Positions 6,001 through 10,154 of a stretch of 10,154 nt of DNA are shown one piece after another. Source of the stretch: Acholeplasmatales bacterium. GTDB lineage: Bacteria; Bacillota_I; Bacilli_A; Acholeplasmatales; Anaeroplasmataceae. How positions within the stretch are numbered: position 1 is the first letter of the stretch; each line of letters starts with the position of its first letter. The notes beneath the pieces are model-generated. The model was not told where the DNA came from and did not search any database. It saw only the letters and a list, made by a program, of their open reading frames with translations. The translations under genes and the position numbers were made by a program. The stretch covers positions 1 through 10,154 of the forward strand of contig JAFPIE010000138.1 of NCBI GenBank assembly GCA_017388605.1. Direction: 5' to 3'.

Positions 6001-7293
6001 TTATTCATTAATTCTTAATAAAACAAGAGGCTCTTCTTGCATGTCAAGATATTTATCGATTGGTAAAACCTCTCCTGTAAGTAAATTCTTAAATCTACCC
6101 TCAATTTCGGTATTTACCATTCCTGATGCATGATTTAAATTTACAATAGCTGTAATTTCCTCATCCTTATTCTTGAAGGATAATAAAACTATAGAATCCG
6201 TGATAATATGGTAATTCCATACACCATCGGCAAATACTCTACGCTTTTTAATTTCATTTAATTTCTTAATTAAATCAACGATACCACTCTTATTATAATC
6301 CTTCCATTTAATCTCATCCATTTCGAATAGATTTGGTAAATGTCTAGAAGCTGTTTCAATACCATTAAACAAGAAGGCCATACCTCTTGTAAAATAGGAT
6401 AATACTAATAGATTCTTTAGTCTTAAATCATCCTTTAAATAGGAATTTGCTGTACCAAAGTCATGATTTTCTAAGAATCTTACCTTAACAAAGTTCTTTG
6501 GATATAGGGCCTCTTGATCCTCAACTCTAGATAAATATTCTTGGATTCTTGCCTCACCCTTCATGTATTTTTGTAAATGTTCATTTACATCATATTCATA
6601 TTCTGCATCAAATAAGGTATATATTTCAGGGTCAGAGATTGCATCATAGCCCATATCACGGATATATTTACAGAAGGATAGATGAATGGTCTCTGCTAAG
6701 AAGAATAAATCCTCCTTCTCCTTTCTTAAAAGAGGGAAGGTATACGCAAAGAAGCTATATGGAATTAAGGATGCCACATCGAATCTAAATCCATCTGCAC
6801 CTAATCTTACATACTGAAGTAGAGTATCTGATAAATATTTCTCTAGCTCTGGATATTCAAATTTAAAATCGGTAATATCACTCCAATCACCAACTCGATT
6901 AGCAAATTCACCATTTGGCTTATGATAGAACCATTCTGGGTGCTCTTCTGTTAAAATAGAATCTCTTGAGGTATGATTAAATACGATATCCATAATAACC
7001 TTTAAGCCTAAGGCATGTGCCTTATCGAACAATTCCTTTAAATCCTCCATTGTACCCATATTTGGGTCAATCGATCGATAATCCTTAATGGAATAAGGAG
7101 AGCCTATCTTACCCTTACGAAGTAAAACTCCAATAGGATGAATGGGCATTAATTGAATAATATCAACACCTAAATCCTTTATTCTTTCTAAATCCTTAGT
7201 AACTCCCTTTAAATCGTGAGTTTTTGAATATTGTCTTGGAAATACCTGATAAATAATTTGATTTCTTAATGCAATACTTGTATTCTTTGCCAT
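6001..7293 (-). CDS. Cytosolic GH13 alpha-amylase family glycoside hydrolase
   Basis: This 430-aa enzyme has no signal peptide, so it acts inside the cell, probably hydrolysing imported maltodextrins or stored alpha-glucan. All four GH13 conserved regions are intact: DIVFNH (102-107), GFRFDVA with nucleophile D172 (168-174), the acid/base E201 in LAETIH, and FLENHD with D278 (273-278). The (beta/alpha)8 barrel covers about residues 12-345 and a short C-terminal beta domain fills the rest; there is no starch-binding module. The start at 7293 has AAGGAGGGG 5 bases upstream. The sequence around regions II and III (DGFRFDVASLIP, then AETIH) resembles the intracellular alpha-amylase-like enzymes of lactobacilli and clostridia rather than branching enzymes or sucrose phosphorylase. 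Subfamily and exact substrate cannot be fixed by eye. It has its own promoter, and no transporter or maltose regulator is adjacent. Confidence 0.92.
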   Translation of the reverse strand: MAKNTSIALRNQIIYQVFPRQYSKTHDLKGVTKDLERIKDLGVDIIQLMPIHPIGVLLRKGKIGSPYSIKDYRSIDPNMGTMEDLKELFDKAHALGLKVIMDIVFNHTSRDSILTEEHPEWFYHKPNGEFANRVGDWSDITDFKFEYPELEKYLSDTLLQYVRLGADGFRFDVASLIPYSFFAYTFPLLRKEKEDLFFLAETIHLSFCKYIRDMGYDAISDPEIYTLFDAEYEYDVNEHLQKYMKGEARIQEYLSRVEDQEALYPKNFVKVRFLENHDFGTANSYLKDDLRLKNLLVLSYFTRGMAFLFNGIETASRHLPNLFEMDEIKWKDYNKSGIVDLIKKLNEIKKRRVFADGVWNYHIITDSIVLLSFKNKDEEITAIVNLNHASGMVNTEIEGRFKNLLTGEVLPIDKYLDMQEEPLVLLRINE

Positions 7294-7327
7294 AAAAGCC
7301 CCTCCTTGTAAAAATATCTATAACTTT

Positions 7328-7356
7328 ATTATAATTTAGTTTTAGAGATGAAACAA
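7328..7356 (-). promoter_or_regulatory. Promoter of the GH13 gene
   Basis: A perfect TATAAT (7328-7333) lies 17 bases from TTGTTT (7351-7356, three of six matches to TTGACA). The -35 lies within the T-rich tail of the preceding terminator, so the two units share only about 90 bases between stop and start codons. No operator dyad or catabolite-repression (cre) site was recognised in the gap. Confidence 0.6.
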
Positions 7357-7386
7357 GAAAAAAACATTGCACTTTGGCAATGTTTT
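7354..7386 (-). terminator. Intrinsic terminator at the end of the glycosyltransferase gene
   Basis: A 10-bp perfect stem, AAAACATTGC / GCAATGTTTT (7377-7386 with 7361-7370, loop 7371-7376), is followed by TTTCTTG. Its 5' arm starts within the TAA stop codon (7385-7387). The A-rich 5' arm means it might also work on the opposite strand, though no plus-strand gene points to it. Confidence 0.9.
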
Positions 7387-8215
7387 ACTTCTTGTTGTTA
7401 AATTCTTCCTTTAGCTTTAAATAAACATCATAGATATCATCAAACTGATGATATTTAAAAATCTTATGTACTAGATCAACCTTCCACTGCTTTATATTCG
7501 CTGTATGAGGGTATGGAAGCCAAAATAATCTTTTAGAGAAATGACGAATAATCGTATTCTTATGTAAGAATTTCTGATCATTATATTTTTGAGGTAGCAT
7601 CTTCTTTTTCGTTGTAGAACGCAAAATTGCGGATTGATCTGCGAAGGGAAGCTTCTTTGTTTTAATTAATACTCGAGCCTTATCTAAAAGATGTGTTTCC
7701 TTCATTTTAGCTAAATTGAATAATAATACACCCGCATTAATATAATTTGGCTGAACCAAATATTTACCATAATGATCTCTTGCGGCAGCATATTCATAGC
7801 CATCAACATCAATATCCCATAATAATCTTATATCTCTATTAAACATTAAATCACAATCTAGATATAATAGCTTATCTGGCATATTTGGCACCATATCCGC
7901 AAATAATCTTAATAGTGTATATGGGCTACAATAGCATCCTTCATTAGGGGATCCTGCAAATTCCTCCTTATAATATGGGAATACATCAATGACCTCAACA
8001 ACATTCTCCTTATTATAGCCCTTAGCTACCTTATCTAAGAATGCACCCATTTCGCTTGTAAGGGCTAAATATCTTGGATCTAAATAGGATACATCCATTG
8101 TATATATATAAATATGGAAAGGCTCCTCTGTTTTGGTTCTTTCAAAAATAGAAAGCATCGTCGTAAGCATGCCATCAAAGACCTTGTCATTACCACAGAA
8201 TAATAAATTAATCAT
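7385..8215 (-). CDS. Family 8 glycosyltransferase
   Basis: This 276-aa retaining glycosyltransferase of the GT8 (LgtC/GspA-like) type probably moves galactose or glucose from a UDP-sugar to a lipid or glycan acceptor at the membrane. It opens with the nucleotide-sugar fold (INLLFCGNDKVFDGMLTTM, 2-20). The metal-binding DxD is D120-C-D122 in LYLDCDL, and YINAGVLLFN (158-167), DQSAIL (193-198) and H225 in IIRHFSK are the expected downstream GT8 motifs. The C-terminal 40 residues are basic and aromatic, as in GT8 enzymes that bind the membrane peripherally. The length is usual for the family. The start at 8215 has GGAGG inside the upstream gene, and the frames overlap by 8 bases (ATGATTAA), so it is translationally coupled to the acyltransferase. 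That pairing suggests a glycolipid or acylated surface glycan; the acceptor is not known. Confidence 0.92.
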   Translation of the reverse strand: MINLLFCGNDKVFDGMLTTMLSIFERTKTEEPFHIYIYTMDVSYLDPRYLALTSEMGAFLDKVAKGYNKENVVEVIDVFPYYKEEFAGSPNEGCYCSPYTLLRLFADMVPNMPDKLLYLDCDLMFNRDIRLLWDIDVDGYEYAAARDHYGKYLVQPNYINAGVLLFNLAKMKETHLLDKARVLIKTKKLPFADQSAILRSTTKKKMLPQKYNDQKFLHKNTIIRHFSKRLFWLPYPHTANIKQWKVDLVHKIFKYHQFDDIYDVYLKLKEEFNNKK

Positions 8216-8987
8216 TGGATTCCTCCTTCTTAATATATTTAATAATCTCTACTGTATTTTCTTTGCTTCTTTCTACCATTTGGTTATAAACCATATCTCT
8301 TAATTTCTTTCTAGCCTCTGGCTTTGAAATACTTAAATCAGGGAAAAATGGTCCATCAATATAGGTATGAATCGTAGGCGTTTTCCCATGCTTACGCTTT
8401 AGGTAAACATTCGTAAAGGAAAATACAGGCTTATTATATTCGATAGGATATCTAAAGGACATATCCTTAAATGGTCTAATTTTAGTATAATATGGCCAAA
8501 TATGTGCCTCAGGATATATCGCAATAACCTTGCGTTCCTTAACTCTAGTTTCGATACAGGCAATGAAATTCTTCATTGCATCTCGATCTGCAGGAAGTGG
8601 AATTGCGCCTAAGGATTCCACAACATTTCCCATACCCTTAATCGATACATTTTCAGGGTTCACAATAACATGGGCATCCGTCCAGCCTGAAATCTTAGGT
8701 GGAATGAAGGCATCACATAGATTATGGGTATGATTTCCATAGATAAAATAAGCATCCTTTTTATAAGGCTTAATTACCTTTTTATTTATAAATTTATGAT
8801 GATATTTAAATTTTAAATAACAAAATGCAATAGGGTGAGCTACAATCCTAAGCCAAAAGAAATGCGTAAATTTCTTCCATAGGCTTTTATATACATATAC
8901 ATAGCTTCCATCTATAACTCTTGGGGTAATTTTTGCATCAGAAAATTCATCGTTTAATTCATCTGTATAATAAATTATCTTATCCAT
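8208..8987 (-). CDS. PlsC-like lysophospholipid/glycerolipid acyltransferase, divergent motif
   Basis: This 259-aa protein belongs to the PlsC-like acyltransferase group that moves a fatty acyl chain onto a lysolipid or related acceptor. The catalytic region is GNHTHNLCDAF (84-94): H86 and D92 are separated by five residues instead of the usual four of HX4D, a form I recall in a Firmicute subfamily with GNHTQ. The second block, YPEAHIWPYY (158-167), replaces the FPEGTRS glycerol-phosphate-binding motif and keeps E160. IRPFKDMSFRYP (170-181) is a further conserved block. A weakly hydrophobic N-terminal stretch (about 41-58) may sit in the membrane interface. The start at 8987 has AAAGGAGGGG upstream. 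It is first in a unit with the GT8 gene. The fold assignment is firm; the acceptor, and whether phosphatidic acid is the product, are uncertain. Confidence 0.85.
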   Translation of the reverse strand: MDKIIYYTDELNDEFSDAKITPRVIDGSYVYVYKSLWKKFTHFFWLRIVAHPIAFCYLKFKYHHKFINKKVIKPYKKDAYFIYGNHTHNLCDAFIPPKISGWTDAHVIVNPENVSIKGMGNVVESLGAIPLPADRDAMKNFIACIETRVKERKVIAIYPEAHIWPYYTKIRPFKDMSFRYPIEYNKPVFSFTNVYLKRKHGKTPTIHTYIDGPFFPDLSISKPEARKKLRDMVYNQMVERSKENTVEIIKYIKKEESND

Positions 8988-9023
8988 TTTATACCCCTCC
9001 TTTAATCCTTCAAATTGCTCTTT

Positions 9024-9052
9024 AGTTTATTATAATTCTATATTTTTGTCAA
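9024..9052 (-). promoter_or_regulatory. Promoter of the acyltransferase/GT8 unit
   Basis: A perfect TTGACA (9047-9052) lies 17 bases from TAAACT (9024-9029, four of six matches to TATAAT). A perfect TATAAT also occurs at 9029-9034 but only 12 bases from the -35, too close for normal use. The -35 starts within the U-tract region of the purF terminator. Confidence 0.5.
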
Positions 9053-9053
9053 G

Positions 9054-9090
9054 TATAAGAAAAATGAGTAAGAGGCATCCTCTTACTCAT
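9054..9090 (-). terminator. Intrinsic terminator containing the purF stop codon
   Basis: A perfect 12-bp stem, ATGAGTAAGAGG / CCTCTTACTCAT (9079-9090 with 9064-9075, 3-base loop 9076-9078), is followed by TTTTCTTATACTT. The TAA stop (9083-9085) lies in the 5' arm, so the last residues of the protein are encoded in the hairpin. Confidence 0.93.
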
Positions 9091-10154
9091 TACCATCCCA
9101 ACAATAGGTACAAAGCTTATCCTCATCAATTTCACAAGCCTTCTTTAAATCGTCTAGACGATTAAACTGTAGGGATGTAAAATGAAGCTCTTTTCTAATT
9201 TCTTCAACCATTGTTTTATATTTATCAGAATCTGGATCTACATACATCTTTAAGGTTTCAGGATTTGTATTACCCTCAAGCTTTAAAATAGTTTTTCTTG
9301 TAATAAGCTCCATTTCTGATTTTGTTCTTGAGAAATTTAAATATTTACAGCCGTAAACAAGTGGTGGACATGCACTACGAATATGCACCTCTTTTGCTCC
9401 ACTTCTATATAAGAATTCTGTTGTTTCTCTCATTTGAGTACCACGAACAATAGAATCATCAATAAGCATTAATCTCTTACCTTCAATTAAATCATGAACA
9501 GGAATTAGCTTCATCTTTGCAATTAAATTTCTCTTCTCCTGCATGGTTGGCATAAAGGATCTTGGCCATGTTGGTGTATATTTAATGAATGGTCTAGCAA
9601 ATGGAATACCACTTTCATTGGCATAACCAATGGCATGAGCCATACCAGAATCTGGTACACCTGCAACACAATCAGGTCTAACCGTATCTCTTCTTGCCAT
9701 ATACTTTCCGCAATTGCATCTCATCTTTTCAACACTTAAGCCCTCATAGCTTGAGGATGGGTAACCATAATATACCCATAGGAAGGTACAAATTCTCATT
9801 TTATCTCCAGGCTGAACTAATTGTGTTACGCCATCAGGAGATACGATACATACCTCACCAGGTCCAAGCTCTTTATATGGCTTGTAGCCTAAATTTAGGT
9901 AAGCAAAGGATTCAAAGGTAACACAATAATTGCCATCCTCCTTGTATCCAATGGATGCAGGAGTTCTACCATATTTATCTCTTGCAACATAAATACCCTT
10001 TTCATTTAACAACAGTAATGTAATAGAACCATCAATTAGCTCTTGTACATACTTAATACCATCAATTAAGTTTTCCTTTTGGTTAATAATTGATGCAACA
10101 AGCTCGGTTGGGTTAATATCCCCACCACTCATCTCTAGGAAATGAGAATATCCG
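9083..10154 (-). CDS. purF: Amidophosphoribosyltransferase, divergent PurF-type (5' end outside window)
   Basis: The frame is open through base 10154, so 356 C-terminal residues are seen; an internal ATG at 10132 is not the start, because the codons before it (YSHFLE) continue the family sequence. The canonical enzyme replaces the pyrophosphate of PRPP with glutamine-derived ammonia, the first step of purine synthesis. Visible are the end of the class II glutaminase domain (ARDKYGRTPASIG, 9950-9990) and the phosphoribosyltransferase domain with GVPDSG and the PRPP motif LIDDSIVRGT (about 9437-9466). Four cysteines match the [4Fe-4S] ligands of B. subtilis PurF: one in RICTFLWVYYGYP, one in YGCKYL and two in the C-terminal CTYC. 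The flexible-loop segment reads IKYTPTWPRSFMP instead of the usual IKNRYVGRTFIQP. This variant occurs in many Clostridia and Bacteroides, sometimes beside a canonical PurF, so the role may differ. No other purine gene is in the window. Confidence 0.88.
   Translation of the reverse strand, partial: GYSHFLEMSGGDINPTELVASIINQKENLIDGIKYVQELIDGSITLLLLNEKGIYVARDKYGRTPASIGYKEDGNYCVTFESFAYLNLGYKPYKELGPGEVCIVSPDGVTQLVQPGDKMRICTFLWVYYGYPSSSYEGLSVEKMRCNCGKYMARRDTVRPDCVAGVPDSGMAHAIGYANESGIPFARPFIKYTPTWPRSFMPTMQEKRNLIAKMKLIPVHDLIEGKRLMLIDDSIVRGTQMRETTEFLYRSGAKEVHIRSACPPLVYGCKYLNFSRTKSEMELITRKTILKLEGNTNPETLKMYVDPDSDKYKTMVEEIRKELHFTSLQFNRLDDLKKACEIDEDKLCTYCWDGNE

Noticed and set aside
6549..6788. Plus-strand open frame of 79 codons inside the GH13 gene.
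   Set aside because: It is antisense to intact catalytic motifs and shows no protein-like features.
9029..9052. TTGACA with the perfect TATAAT at 9029-9034 as one promoter.
   Set aside because: The spacer is 12 bases, too short for sigma-A RNA polymerase; TAAACT at 17 bases is the better partner.
9694..9921. Plus-strand open frame of 75 codons inside purF.
   Set aside because: It is antisense to conserved PurF sequence with no ribosome site.

Overview
All genes in this window lie on the minus strand, so the region is transcribed from right to left. The DNA is AT-rich, every gene has a strong AGGAGG-type Shine-Dalgarno sequence, and intergenic gaps are short with U-tailed hairpin terminators. 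The families present point to an anaerobic, gut-type low-GC Firmicute (Clostridia or Erysipelotrichia grade): clostripain with a bacterial Ig domain, a divergent Fe-S PurF, a GlpA/GlpB-like flavoprotein pair and a cytosolic GH13. Taxonomy finer than this is not supported.

From right to left (5' to 3' for the genes): (1) the 3' part of a PurF-type amidophosphoribosyltransferase, 9083-10154, ending inside a perfect hairpin terminator; (2) a two-gene unit with overlapping reading frames, a PlsC-like acyltransferase (8208-8987) and a family 8 glycosyltransferase (7385-8215), probably making or modifying a glycolipid or surface glycan; (3) a cytosolic GH13 alpha-amylase-type enzyme (6001-7293) with its own promoter; (4) a small polytopic YgjV-like membrane protein (5310-5945); (5) a secreted C11 (clostripain) cysteine protease with a bacterial Ig-like domain (2932-4929), behind a roughly 380-base upstream region holding a good promoter, repeated motifs and a terminator-like hairpin in the mRNA leader; (6) a 101-aa zinc-ribbon protein of unknown function (2544-2849); (7) a flavoprotein operon, a GlpA-like FAD oxidoreductase with a C-terminal BFD-type [2Fe-2S] domain (872-2329) and an overlapping GlpB-like NAD(P)/FAD oxidoreductase (1-885, cut by the window edge).

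The genes look like separate short transcription units rather than one pathway. Nearly every gene or gene pair is closed by an intrinsic terminator, and several of these overlap the stop codon. The next promoter often starts at the terminator's U-tract. The least explained parts are the leader and upstream repeats of the protease gene, the TATCA/TGATA dyads upstream of the flavoprotein operon, the acyltransferase/GT8 pair and the variant PurF. I found no mobile elements, CRISPR arrays, tRNA or rRNA genes.
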